DNA of 64,000 nucleotides from assembly GCA_947498815.1 (NCBI GenBank), contig CANMLU010000001.1, positions 434,001 through 498,000 on the forward strand. The letters run 5' to 3'. This document shows, one piece after another, positions 40,796-49,582 of this stretch (the first letter of the stretch is position 1; the number at the start of each line of letters is the position of its first letter). The position numbers and the translations under genes were made by a program. The notes beneath the pieces are model-generated. The model did not search any database. It was not told the origin of the DNA and saw only the letters and a program-made list of their open reading frames with translations. The DNA is from an uncultured Aquimarina sp. GTDB lineage: Bacteria > Bacteroidota > Bacteroidia > Flavobacteriales > Flavobacteriaceae.

Positions 40796-43181
40796 TTTTT
40801 TTTGGTTTTAGTTTTTTACCCGACCAGTTGGTAAGTAAAGTAACATATATAACTATCGATATAGAACTCAAAGGCATCAATATAGCGGCAATAATTGGCG
40901 ATAATTGCCCGGTAACAGCAAAATACAGTCCAATAATATTATACAAAAAAGATAAGAAAAAACTCGATTTGATAATTTTTATCCCGTTTTTGGATGCAGT
41001 AATGTATTGGTATATGTTATCAAATTTTGAAGCATCCAAAATGGCATCGCAGGCTGGAGAAAAGACATTTACATTTTCTGATATTGCAATACCTACATCA
41101 CTTTGAGCCAAAGCACCTGCATCATTAAGTCCGTCTCCAATCATGATGACTTTTTGATGCTCTTGTTGGAGTGATTTGATGTATTCTAACTTATGCTCTG
41201 GCTTTTGATTGAATTGCAGAACCGTGTTTTTAGGAAGTAATTCTTTAAGATATTCTTTTTCGCCTTCATTGTCACCAGATAGGATAGATAGCTTGTATGT
41301 CTTTGATAATGTATTGAACAACCTCTTTACACCTTTTCGATATTGGTTGTGAAACATATATTTACCCTTGTACTCATCATTGGTACTTATATGTACTGCG
41401 GTATCCAGAGTTTTTGCATTGTCATCACTTCCTACAAAACTTAAAGAGCCTATTTTGATTGTTTTTTGAGCAGATTTGGCTTCTATACCTTTGCCTATAT
41501 ATTCTTGGTATTCATCTAATGTCAGGATATCATGTTCTGATAGTACTTCATAAAGAGCTCTGCTTAAAGGATGATTTGAAGCACGAAGCGTATTCTTTAA
41601 TAGGGACTCTTCTTCGGATGTAAGTTTCATTCCTTTATATTTTATTTCGCTCCTTTTGTTGGTGGTAATCGTACCAGTCTTGTCAAAAATTATGGCATTT
41701 GTCGAAGCCAACTTTTCAATAACATCTGCATTTTTGAGATAAAACTTATTTTTTCCAAAAATCCGTAACAAATTGCCTAAAGCAAAAGGTCTTGCCAGAG
41801 CCAAAGCGCAGGGGCAGGCAATTATAAGTACTGCCGTAAACACATTTATAGCCTTGCTAGCATCTATTATTAACCAAAAAGTGGTAGCAAGTACTGCAAT
41901 ACATAAAATTGTTATGGTGAAGTATTTGCTTATTGTATCGGTAAGATTATTAAAAGGAACAGTCCTGTTTTTGTCAAAGACGTCATTACTCCATAATTGA
42001 GTTAGATAACTTTGTTCTACAGATTTGATAGCTTCGACTTCGATAGCTCCATAAAGTTGTTTTCCTCCGGCAAAAAGTTTATCTCCGGATTGTTTGGTAA
42101 CCGATTCGCTTTCGCCAGTAACAAAACTATAATCGATTTGTGCATTACCTTGGATAAGAATACAGTCTACAGGAATTAATTCTCCATTTCTAATCAATAA
42201 TCTATCCCCTTTCTCAATATCATAGACTTGTATACTTTCTTCTTTTAATTCTGCAGGAAAAATCTTGGTTACTGCGATGGGGAAGTACGATTTATAATCA
42301 CGTTCAAAAGACAAGAATGAATAGGTTTTCTTTTGGAAAAATTTTCCTAATAATAAAAAGAACACCAACCCCGTAAGGCTATCAAAAAAACCTGTTCCCA
42401 GGTCAAAAACAATCTCTGTTGTGCTTCTCAAAAAAAGCACTAGAATTCCTAGTGCGATTGGAACGTCAATATTTAATAATTTAGACCTTAATCCTTTGTA
42501 AGCAGATATGAAGTAATCCTGAGCGGCATAAAATACTACGGGTAGTGAAAAAGCGAACATTAACCAACGGAAAACATGCTTATATTGCTCTAGCCAATGC
42601 TCTGAGACTTCAAAATATTCTGGAAAAGATAAAAACATCACATTGCCAAAAGCAAAACCGGCAATACCGAGCTTATAAATCAAACTTCGATCGATTTGTT
42701 TTTTTCCTGTCGAATAATCCTCAAGGCTAATGTAAGGCTCGTATCCGATTGAGTTTAATAGGATCGCAACATCTTTAAGAGAAGTATTTTCTGAATTAAA
42801 TGTTATTCGAACGGTCTTTTTAGGGAAATTAACTTGAGAAGCATTGATTGTGGGTTGAAGCTTATGCAAGTTTTCGAGAATCCAAATGCATGAGCTACAA
42901 TGCATGTGTGGAATGTATAGTGTAACGATCTGAGTGTTTTGATTATCGAATTCGATTAATTTTTCAGCAATAGCAATATTATCGAGATAATCGTACTTTC
43001 CTTTAATTTCTTCAGGAATGGCCCCAGGAGCAGATTCGAGGTCATAATAACAGGATAAATCATGAGTCGAAAAAATATCATATACAGTTTTGCACCCATT
43101 ACAGCAGAATGTTTTTTGGTCAAAATTGATTATTGTTTTACTGCAATCACTTCCACAATGAAAACAAGTGGATTCCGTCAT
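40779..43181 (-). CDS. ccoI: cbb3-linked copper-exporting P-type ATPase (CcoI/FixI)
   Basis: From the ATG at 43181 the protein has 800 residues. A Cys-rich N-terminus (CFHCGSDCSKT, FCCNGCKTVYDI) precedes an HMA-like domain with MHCSSCIWILENL. Then come about eight membrane helices with the transport motif CPCALALA, 'FDKTGTITT' (phospho-Asp) and 'MIGDGLNDAGAL'. The N-terminal zinc-ribbon-like segment and CPC motif identify the FixI group that moves copper for cbb3 oxidase. The in-frame ATG at 43253 lies beyond the promoter box and is rejected. Confidence 0.92.
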   Translation of the reverse strand: MTESTCFHCGSDCSKTIINFDQKTFCCNGCKTVYDIFSTHDLSCYYDLESAPGAIPEEIKGKYDYLDNIAIAEKLIEFDNQNTQIVTLYIPHMHCSSCIWILENLHKLQPTINASQVNFPKKTVRITFNSENTSLKDVAILLNSIGYEPYISLEDYSTGKKQIDRSLIYKLGIAGFAFGNVMFLSFPEYFEVSEHWLEQYKHVFRWLMFAFSLPVVFYAAQDYFISAYKGLRSKLLNIDVPIALGILVLFLRSTTEIVFDLGTGFFDSLTGLVFFLLLGKFFQKKTYSFLSFERDYKSYFPIAVTKIFPAELKEESIQVYDIEKGDRLLIRNGELIPVDCILIQGNAQIDYSFVTGESESVTKQSGDKLFAGGKQLYGAIEVEAIKSVEQSYLTQLWSNDVFDKNRTVPFNNLTDTISKYFTITILCIAVLATTFWLIIDASKAINVFTAVLIIACPCALALARPFALGNLLRIFGKNKFYLKNADVIEKLASTNAIIFDKTGTITTNKRSEIKYKGMKLTSEEESLLKNTLRASNHPLSRALYEVLSEHDILTLDEYQEYIGKGIEAKSAQKTIKIGSLSFVGSDDNAKTLDTAVHISTNDEYKGKYMFHNQYRKGVKRLFNTLSKTYKLSILSGDNEGEKEYLKELLPKNTVLQFNQKPEHKLEYIKSLQQEHQKVIMIGDGLNDAGALAQSDVGIAISENVNVFSPACDAILDASKFDNIYQYITASKNGIKIIKSSFFLSFLYNIIGLYFAVTGQLSPIIAAILMPLSSISIVIYVTLLTNWSGKKLKPKKNEYPK

Positions 43182-43200
43182 AGCTCTTATTCGTTTGATA

Positions 43201-43274
43201 CAAAAATGATAAAGTATGGTCGCATATAATATGACAAATATCATAGTTATCACGAAGTAGGCTGTCTAGTTTTG
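43201..43274. promoter_or_regulatory. Divergent FNR-type promoter serving ccoI and the USP cluster
   Basis: One box, TGACAAATATCA (43232-43243), is 36.5 nt from -7 elements on both sides. TAGTTTTG (43267-43274, plus strand) leads to the USP at 43303, and CATTTTTG (43201-43208, minus strand) to ccoI. The predicted starts are near 43279 and 43196. Confidence 0.7.
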
Positions 43275-43302
43275 GCATTGCACTTCAATACGATATGACA
43301 CC

Positions 43303-44199
43303 ATGAAAAAAATTTTAATACCCACAGATTTTTCTGAAAACGCATGGAATGCGGTTCAATATGCTGCCAGGCTTTTTGAAGATTTTGACTGCACCTTTTT
43401 TTTATTGAATGTATATACTCCAGTATTTTTTTCACCTGCCGAAGGAATGCCCGTTGATATAGGTTTTGAAGATGCTTCAAGAGGACACTCTTTAAATGAA
43501 CTTGATAAACTGGAGTCTAGAATTCAAGAAGAAATTCCAAATACGAAACATCAATATATTAGTACTACTTCATTTAATTTATTATCTGTTGAAGTAAAAA
43601 ATATTGTAGAGAAAGAGACCATTGATCTTATCATAATGGGTACAAAAGGGGCAACAGGTGCCAAAGAAGTTTTTTTAGGAAGTAATACAGTGCATATTAT
43701 AAAATCTTCTAAGGACTGTCCTGTATTGGCAATTCCAGAAGAATCCGATTTTATCATTCCTTCAGAGATTGCTTTTGCTACAGACTTTAAAAGATTTTAT
43801 AGTAAGAACGAGTTATTACCTTTGATAGATTTGGCTAAAGCATTTAATGCAACGATACGAATCGTGTATGTACATCAAGATGAGGGATCTTTAACCCAAG
43901 AACAACAGTTTAATTTACATATGCTACAGAAATACTTTGATGGATTGAAGTATTATCAGCATACATTAACAAAAAGCGATTCTGTTTCGAAATCCCTGAA
44001 AATTTTTACCGAAGAATTAGACATATATCTATTGGCTATGTTACAGTACAGGCATGGTTTTATCGAAAAACTGACAAAAGAACCTATTGTAAAAAGAATA
44101 GCTTTTCATACCCAAATTCCATTTTTGATCATACCAGAATTAGGAATGAGTTCGACTATTAGAACTACTCAAAAAGAGACGCTATCCGCCAAAATATAG
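43303..44199 (+). CDS. Universal stress protein 1 of the tandem array
   Basis: The 298-residue protein has a first UspA domain MKKILIPTDFSENAWNAV...IMGTKGATGAKEVFLGSNTVHII, with the G-2x-G-9x-G(S/T) nucleotide motif. The second domain starts 'EIAFATDFKRFYSKNELL' and lacks that loop, ending 'YRHGFIEKLTKEPIVKRIAFHTQIPFLIIPE'. A 25-residue polar tail follows. It opens the seven-gene USP array and shares a divergent promoter with ccoI. A terminator follows at 44229. Confidence 0.92.
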   Translation: MKKILIPTDFSENAWNAVQYAARLFEDFDCTFFLLNVYTPVFFSPAEGMPVDIGFEDASRGHSLNELDKLESRIQEEIPNTKHQYISTTSFNLLSVEVKNIVEKETIDLIIMGTKGATGAKEVFLGSNTVHIIKSSKDCPVLAIPEESDFIIPSEIAFATDFKRFYSKNELLPLIDLAKAFNATIRIVYVHQDEGSLTQEQQFNLHMLQKYFDGLKYYQHTLTKSDSVSKSLKIFTEELDIYLLAMLQYRHGFIEKLTKEPIVKRIAFHTQIPFLIIPELGMSSTIRTTQKETLSAKI

Positions 44200-44228
44200 T
44201 GGTAATTAAATCCTGATTATTTAATTAC

Positions 44229-44271
44229 AAAAAGACTCATGATTTGGTTTATCCAAAAAGTGAGTCTTTTT
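44229..44271. terminator. Bidirectional hairpin terminator
   Basis: AAAAAGACTCA (44229-44239) pairs with TGAGTCTTTTT (44261-44271) around a 21-nt loop between the convergent USP (43303) and small membrane protein (44272) genes. T-runs lie on both strands. Confidence 0.75.
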
Positions 44272-44496
44272 TTATTCATGTTTAGACAAAGGATAATCTT
44301 CATAAAAATCATCAAAAGTCTTGTCTGTTGTATAGTTGTCCCTTAGAACTTTATATACCATGATTACGATCATAACCTGACCGATACAGGTAAGATAAAA
44401 TACCCAACGAAACGTTACATCGATTACTACAAAAATAGTGACTAGCAATAGTAATATTGATGTAATAACTACTGTTGCTATTGCAGAAACTTTCAT
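44272..44496 (-). CDS. Small two-helix membrane protein
   Basis: The 74-residue protein has two hydrophobic helices (about 5-27 and 31-49) and a charged C-terminus 'LRDNYTTDKTFDDFYEDYPLSKHE'. It ends exactly at the bidirectional terminator, which supports a real gene, but its promoter is unclear: no correctly spaced FNR-type box was found for this strand. It is the only minus-strand gene inside the USP array. Function unknown. Confidence 0.5.
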   Translation of the reverse strand: MKVSAIATVVITSILLLLVTIFVVIDVTFRWVFYLTCIGQVMIVIMVYKVLRDNYTTDKTFDDFYEDYPLSKHE

Positions 44497-44572
44497 GTTG
44501 TTTTTTTATATCAATGTAAAGATTTCTGTTTATAAATACTCTTAATGATTCCCCAAAAATCAGATGGTTAGC

Positions 44573-44615
44573 TGACAAAAATCATAGTTTCTCAATGTGG
44601 CATTATTTAGCTTTG
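44573..44615 (+). promoter_or_regulatory. FNR-type box and -7 element for the USP at 44643
   Basis: TGACAAAAATCA (44573-44584) is centred 36.5 nt before the end of TAGCTTTG (44608-44615). The predicted start near 44620 excludes the in-frame ATG at 44595 and supports ATG 44643. Confidence 0.7.
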
Positions 44616-44642
44616 AGTAATACATATCAAAACGACAAAGCA

Positions 44643-45491
44643 ATGAGGAAAATATTGATCCCTACAGATTTTTCAGAAAACGCAATGAATGCTGTTCGCT
44701 ATGCTGTAGAGCTTTTTAAATATGAGCGATGTGATTTTTTTCTAATGCATGCTTATGCCGATGAGGTGTACGATCATAATGCGTTGGTTTCTCGTACAAT
44801 TTTTAATGAATTAAAAGAAACAGTACACAACAACTCTGATCGAGAATTGAACAAGATACTTGAAGAAATTCATCAAATCTCTCCTAATCCCAGACATAAA
44901 TATAAGTCAAAATCTGTTTTCGGAATTCTAATAGACGAAGCTAATGACATCGTTGATAAGGAGAATATTGATATTGTAATTATGGGTACCAGAGGAAAAG
45001 AAGATGATAGAAATCTCACTTTTGGCAGTAATACTTTGCAAGTGATTAAATATGTAAAATGCCCGCTATTGGCAATTCCAAGTGAGTATAAGTATCATCA
45101 ACCTAAAAATATTCTTTTTCCAACAGATTATCTGTTACCTTATAAAAGACGAGAACTTAAATTGGTAAGTACTTTGGCCAAAAGTTTTAGATCCAAAATC
45201 CATTTTTTATACGTTTCAAGTTTTAAAAAACTATCGATAAGACAAGAAGATAATAAAGCTTTTTTGGAAAAATCCTTACCCGAGTCCGAGCTTGAGTTTC
45301 ATATCCGAGAAACAAAAGACCTTACTGCCAGCATAAATGAATTCATTAAAAAGAATGACATCGACTTTTTGATCATGATCAACTCTAGGCATTCATATCT
45401 GGAAAGTGTACTATATCAATCTACTATTGACAAAATAGGGCTACATGTCAAAATTCCCTTTTTGGTAATACAAAACCTACAACGATACTAA
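44643..45491 (+). CDS. Universal stress protein 2 of the tandem array
   Basis: From the ATG at 44643 the protein has 282 residues and begins MRKILIPTDFSENAMNAVRYAV like its paralogues; the upstream ATG would precede the promoter. The first-domain loop is divergent (IMGTRGKEDDRNLTFGSNTLQVI), so the Ala/Thr-rich stretch of the nucleotide loop is altered. The second domain starts 'NILFPTDYLLPYKRRELK'. It is separated from the next USP by 12 nt and presumably co-transcribed with 45504 and 46379. Confidence 0.9.
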   Translation: MRKILIPTDFSENAMNAVRYAVELFKYERCDFFLMHAYADEVYDHNALVSRTIFNELKETVHNNSDRELNKILEEIHQISPNPRHKYKSKSVFGILIDEANDIVDKENIDIVIMGTRGKEDDRNLTFGSNTLQVIKYVKCPLLAIPSEYKYHQPKNILFPTDYLLPYKRRELKLVSTLAKSFRSKIHFLYVSSFKKLSIRQEDNKAFLEKSLPESELEFHIRETKDLTASINEFIKKNDIDFLIMINSRHSYLESVLYQSTIDKIGLHVKIPFLVIQNLQRY

Positions 45492-45503
45492 AAACAAATT
45501 ACG

Positions 45504-46355
45504 ATGAAAAGGATCTTACTACCCACCGATTTCTCTGAAAATGCATACAACGCAATTCGCTATGCATTACAATTTTTTAAAGATGAAGCAGCAACTTTTT
45601 ATATTCTCAATACCTTCACTCCTGTTTCATATCATGCAGGATATCTTATCGAAAACCCTACCCTTTATGGAATGGAAGATGTAGCCATGATCAACTCAAA
45701 AAGAGATGTTGAGCGTATCGAAGAAAAGATCAAAAAAGAGTTTAATAATCCTAAGCACGAATTTGTGCGAATATCTGCTTTTAATACACTAATTGGAGAG
45801 ATAGAAGAAACAATCGAAAAATATAATATTGATCTTTTGGTAATGGGAACAAAGGGCGCCACAGGAGCCAAAGAAGTTTTTATAGGAACACACACGATGT
45901 ATACTATCAAGAAGGTAAAATGCCCTGTAATCGCTGTTCCTTCGGGGTTTGAGTATGAAGAACCAAAGGATATTTTGTTCCCAACAGATTATAACCTTAG
46001 TACAAAAAATCCTTTTTTATCTCTTGTAAAAGAAATATGTGATAAACATGTATGTAGGCTTAATATTTTGAATGCTTATTATGGCATTCCTTTGAATGAT
46101 CAACAAGAAGAAACCAAGAATTTTTTGGATGAATATTTTAAAGGAAATGCTCACATTTTTCATATTGCAGAAGGGGTAGATGTTCTAGAAGCAGTAGAGG
46201 ATTTTCAGAGGAAGTACTCCATCAATTTATTAATCATGATTCATAATCAACATTCATTTTTTGAAAACCTTCTTTTTAAACCCGTAATCAATCAAATAGC
46301 ATATCATACCAATATTCCATTTCTGGTTATTCCTTCAGAAAAGAAGATACATTAG
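45504..46355 (+). CDS. Universal stress protein 3 of the tandem array
   Basis: The 283-residue protein has the first domain MKRILLPTDFSENAYNAIRYAL...VMGTKGATGAKEVFIGTHTMYTI. A second degenerate domain starts 'DILFPTDYNLSTKNPFLS' and ends 'MIHNQHSFFENLLFKPVINQIAYHTNIPFLVIPS'. The N-terminal nucleotide loop is intact except that GSN becomes GTH. It sits mid-operon. Confidence 0.9.
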   Translation: MKRILLPTDFSENAYNAIRYALQFFKDEAATFYILNTFTPVSYHAGYLIENPTLYGMEDVAMINSKRDVERIEEKIKKEFNNPKHEFVRISAFNTLIGEIEETIEKYNIDLLVMGTKGATGAKEVFIGTHTMYTIKKVKCPVIAVPSGFEYEEPKDILFPTDYNLSTKNPFLSLVKEICDKHVCRLNILNAYYGIPLNDQQEETKNFLDEYFKGNAHIFHIAEGVDVLEAVEDFQRKYSINLLIMIHNQHSFFENLLFKPVINQIAYHTNIPFLVIPSEKKIH

Positions 46356-46378
46356 TCTAAAGAAATAAAACGAAACAA

Positions 46379-47227
46379 ATGAAACGAATTCTGATTCCAA
46401 CTGATTTTTCTGATAACGCATGGAACACCATCTTATATGCAATGGAGTTATATAAGAATATTTCTTGTGAGTTTTATGTTTTAAACACTTTTGAGGTAAA
46501 GCCTCTGCAATTGGTTACCACCCAGAGTTCTCAAAAAGTGGGACATTTATATGATATTGTTAAAAAAGAATCGCAAGAAGGACTAAAAATGATATTGGAG
46601 GATATCGATAATTCTAGATCGGATGTAACTCACGTTTTTAAGACTATTTCAAAATCGGGTTCTTTCGTAAAAGTAATGGAAGATATGGTTGAAAACGATC
46701 ATTTTGATATGATCATTATTGGCACAAAAGGCGCTACAGGAGCTAAAGAAATTTTCTTGGGAAGCAATACGCAAAAAATCATAAGAAATATAGATGATTG
46801 TCCAATTTTGGTGGTACCCGATGATTCATTTTTTGAGGAAGTTTCCGAAATTGCTTTTGCTACAGATTTCGAGAGGGTATATTATAAATCCGAAATTAGA
46901 CCCATAGTAAATCTCGCGATGAATCACAATGCTACGGTAAGAATGATTCATGTATATGACAAACCTCAATTGAACAAGGTTCAGCATTATAATTCTACAG
47001 CATTAGAACAATATTTTAAAAAAGTAAAGCATGATTTTCATGTGATCCAGGATTTCTCGACTTTAGAAAAAGCAATACAGGCTTTTATTGAAGAGTTAGA
47101 AATTGATATTCTGGTAATGATCAATTACGAACATAGTTTTATTGAGCGCCTCACACGCGAAGCAATCATAAAAAAGATGACATTTCATACCATAATTCCT
47201 TTTTTGATTATTCCGTCTGATAACTGA
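46379..47227 (+). CDS. Universal stress protein 4 of the tandem array
   Basis: The 282-residue protein begins MKRILIPTDFSDNAWNTILYAM and has an intact loop IIGTKGATGAKEIFLGSNTQKII. The second half begins 'EIAFATDFERVYYKSEIRP' and ends 'MINYEHSFIERLTREAIIKKMTFHTIIPFLIIPS', closest in layout to USPs 1 and 6. It is 23 nt downstream of USP 3. Confidence 0.9.
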   Translation: MKRILIPTDFSDNAWNTILYAMELYKNISCEFYVLNTFEVKPLQLVTTQSSQKVGHLYDIVKKESQEGLKMILEDIDNSRSDVTHVFKTISKSGSFVKVMEDMVENDHFDMIIIGTKGATGAKEIFLGSNTQKIIRNIDDCPILVVPDDSFFEEVSEIAFATDFERVYYKSEIRPIVNLAMNHNATVRMIHVYDKPQLNKVQHYNSTALEQYFKKVKHDFHVIQDFSTLEKAIQAFIEELEIDILVMINYEHSFIERLTREAIIKKMTFHTIIPFLIIPSDN

Positions 47228-47267
47228 GAATTGTCATAGTATTACTAATGTTTTGGTCATAGTTTTA
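47225..47267 (+). promoter_or_regulatory. Degenerate FNR-type box and -7 element for the USPs at 47294 and 47804
   Basis: TGAGAATTGTCA (47225-47236, one half-site mismatch) is centred 36.5 nt before the end of TAGTTTTA (47260-47267). It overlaps the stop codon of USP 4. Confidence 0.5.
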
Positions 47268-47293
47268 TCACAATAATTTATAAAACTAAGATC

Positions 47294-47770
47294 ATGAAAA
47301 ATATACTTATTCCAACCGATTTTTCTGAAAATGCTTATAGCGCTCTTTACTATGCTACCCGTCTTTTTAAAAATGAACCTTGTCGGTTTTATATTTTAAA
47401 CACTCTAGATTCGGAAGCCTCTGTTATAACAGGAAAAACGGATCCACAATTGATAAATGAATCCAAAGAAAAACTAACAGAGATACGACACACAATAGTG
47501 AGAGATACCGAAGATTACGATCATTCTTTCGAAAGTATTTTGACAACAGAAAAATTACTTGAAACCATAGAAAAAACGGTTAAAGAAAAAGGTATAGATA
47601 TTATCGTAATGGGAACAAAAGGCGCCACGGGAGCCAAAGGATTTTTTGTAGGTAGTACTACATCCAATGTGATTCAAAAAATCAAGTGTTGTCCGGTACT
47701 TGTGGTACCAGAGGAATTTAATTTTGAAGAATTTCTAGAAACTTCTGATACGCGCAAATTTTTTGTTTGA
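47294..47770 (+). CDS. Universal stress protein 5, truncated to one domain
   Basis: The 158-residue protein contains only the N-terminal UspA domain: MKNILIPTDFSENAYSALYYATRLF...VMGTKGATGAKGFFVGSTTSNVIQ. It stops 13 residues into the expected second domain (EFLETSDTRKFFV, compare EIAFATDFRRFYS in the next gene). It closely matches the N-terminal half of the USP at 47804, so it looks like a tandem copy that lost its C-terminal domain. The remaining domain is complete and could dimerise and bind nucleotide like single-domain UspA. Confidence 0.85.
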   Translation: MKNILIPTDFSENAYSALYYATRLFKNEPCRFYILNTLDSEASVITGKTDPQLINESKEKLTEIRHTIVRDTEDYDHSFESILTTEKLLETIEKTVKEKGIDIIVMGTKGATGAKGFFVGSTTSNVIQKIKCCPVLVVPEEFNFEEFLETSDTRKFFV

Positions 47771-47803
47771 CAATTCTGTATTAATCTATAAAAACTAATA
47801 AAG

Positions 47804-48652
47804 ATGAAGCGAATACTTGTACCTACCGATTTTTCAAATAATGCATATAGTGCCCTTTTTTATGCAACTCGTTTGTTTCAGCATCAGGATTGCCAATTTT
47901 TTATACTGAATACTTTTGATGTTAAAACGCCACTTTTAACGAGCCGGATTGATACCAGTAAAGGAGATCTTTTGTATCAGCAATTAAGAAATGAATCTGA
48001 AGAAAAGCTTACAGAAACCAAACATTCAATAGTACGGGATACCGAAGATTTTAATCATACTTTCGAGGGTATTTCGGTTTCCAAAAAGCTTCCTGAGACC
48101 ATTAATAAAACGATTAAAAGTAAACATATAGATATGGTTGTTATGGGCACCAAAGGAGTAAGTGGTGTTAAGGAAGTTTTTATGGGAAGCAACACTGTAA
48201 AAGTGATTCAGAAAATAGAAGGTTGTCCTATACTTGCTGTTCCTAATGAGTTTGATTTCGAAAGACCTATTGAAATTGCTTTTGCTACAGATTTCAGACG
48301 TTTTTATAGCAAAGAAGAAATACATCCACTTTTGGAAATAGCAACGTTATATGGTTCTGCAATTAGGATCATGCACGTTCATGAAGAAGAAGGGTTGGAT
48401 GAGGTACAAGAACATAATTTTAAAAAACTCAAAGAACATCTCAAAGATCACACCTATAGTACGCACTGGGCATCAAGGTTTGACAATAAGGCCGACGTTA
48501 TAAAGGCATTCATAGACAAAATGAACATCAATATGATATCTATGCTCCATTATAAACATAGTTTTATGGAAACCATTACACAGGAACCTGTGGTCAAAAA
48601 AATAGGATTTCAGGCTACGATACCTTTTCTGGTCATTCCAGTATCAAGATGA
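47804..48652 (+). CDS. Universal stress protein 6 of the tandem array
   Basis: The 282-residue protein begins MKRILVPTDFSNNAYSALFYATRLF and has the loop VMGTKGVSGVKEVFMGSNTVKVI. Its first half is highly similar to the truncated USP 5, sharing 'EEKLTETKHSIVRDTEDFNH'. The second half, starting 'EIAFATDFRRFYSKEEIHP', is complete. It lies 33 nt after USP 5. Confidence 0.9.
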   Translation: MKRILVPTDFSNNAYSALFYATRLFQHQDCQFFILNTFDVKTPLLTSRIDTSKGDLLYQQLRNESEEKLTETKHSIVRDTEDFNHTFEGISVSKKLPETINKTIKSKHIDMVVMGTKGVSGVKEVFMGSNTVKVIQKIEGCPILAVPNEFDFERPIEIAFATDFRRFYSKEEIHPLLEIATLYGSAIRIMHVHEEEGLDEVQEHNFKKLKEHLKDHTYSTHWASRFDNKADVIKAFIDKMNINMISMLHYKHSFMETITQEPVVKKIGFQATIPFLVIPVSR

Positions 48653-48692
48653 TAATTATCATAGTTTTTAGGGTGTGATAGGTCTACATTTA
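48650..48692 (+). promoter_or_regulatory. Perfect FNR-type palindrome and -7 element for the USP at 48720
   Basis: TGATAATTATCA (48650-48661), identical to the box at 11730, is centred 36.5 nt before the end of TACATTTA (48685-48692). It overlaps the end of USP 6. The predicted start is near 48697. Confidence 0.7.
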
Positions 48693-48719
48693 TAATGCTA
48701 ATCTTTAAAAAATAATCTT

Positions 48720-49571
48720 ATGAAAAAGAAGATTTTATTGCCTACCGATTTTTCAAGAAACTCTTGGAATGCTATGCAATATGCGATAGAACTTTATAAA
48801 AATGAAGCATGTGATTTTTATGTGCTTAATGCTTTTAATGCGACGGGTTATGCTCTGGAAAGTATGATGGTACCAGAGCCTGGAGAAAAACTGTATGACG
48901 AAGCCAAACAAAAATCCGAAAAGGGATTAGGCAAGATTATGGAAAGATTATCTTTTAGAGATCAATACCCAAATCATAAATTCTTTATGGTGTCTCAATT
49001 TAATAGTTTACTAGAAGCCATCAAAGAACTCGTAGACAAGGAAGATATCCAGATGATTATAATGGGTACAAAGGGTACAACCGCCTCAAGAGATGTCATT
49101 TTTGGAAGTAATGCCGTTTCGGTAATGGAAAAATCCAGAAGCTGTCCGGTAATGGCAATACCAGAAGAAGCTAATTATAAAGACCTTAAAGAGATCGTAT
49201 TTCCTACCGATTACAGAATGAATTTTAAACGTAGAGAACTCCAGGATATCATGGATGCCGCAGAATTGAGTAATGCCGCAATTAGAATTTTGTATGCATC
49301 AAATGGAGATCCTCTCGATAATGATCAAGAGAATAATAAAAAATTGCTTGATGAAAGTTTTGAAGGATTGCCACATACTTTTCATACGCTTAGTAATGTG
49401 GATCCCAAATCTGCGGTACGTTGTTTTGTAGAAAGCCGCGAGAGTGACATGATTGCTTTTTTTAATAGGAAGCATAGCTTCTTTGGAAGTATATTTTCTA
49501 GGCCGATGGTTAAGAGTTTGGGACGATATGCAAAGGTTCCTGTACTGGCATTACACGATTTAAGAAACTAA
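48720..49571 (+). CDS. Universal stress protein 7 of the tandem array
   Basis: The 283-residue protein begins MKKKILLPTDFSRNSWNAMQYAI. Its loop reads IMGTKGTTASRDVIFGSNAVSVM. The second domain starts 'EIVFPTDYRMNFKRRELQDIM' and ends 'FNRKHSFFGSIFSRPMVKSLGRYAKVPVLALHD'. It has its own FNR-type promoter and is followed after 11 nt by the eRF1-like gene. Confidence 0.9.
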   Translation: MKKKILLPTDFSRNSWNAMQYAIELYKNEACDFYVLNAFNATGYALESMMVPEPGEKLYDEAKQKSEKGLGKIMERLSFRDQYPNHKFFMVSQFNSLLEAIKELVDKEDIQMIIMGTKGTTASRDVIFGSNAVSVMEKSRSCPVMAIPEEANYKDLKEIVFPTDYRMNFKRRELQDIMDAAELSNAAIRILYASNGDPLDNDQENNKKLLDESFEGLPHTFHTLSNVDPKSAVRCFVESRESDMIAFFNRKHSFFGSIFSRPMVKSLGRYAKVPVLALHDLRN

Positions 49572-49582
49572 AAACAAAAGTT

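Noticed and set aside
40840-40853. GTAAC-ATAT-ATAAC, close to the GTAAC-type box
   Set aside because: It lies inside the ccoI coding sequence, has a half-site mismatch and no promoter element in register.
44497-44572. Search for an FNR-type promoter of the minus-strand gene at 44272
   Set aside because: The dyad at 44573 has no -7 element at the expected minus-strand position, and TACATTGA at 44511-44518 has no dyad in register.
43303-49571. Similar sequence blocks at about 850-nt intervals considered as a large tandem repeat or CRISPR-like array
   Set aside because: They are diverged paralogous USP coding genes; no short direct repeats with spacers exist.
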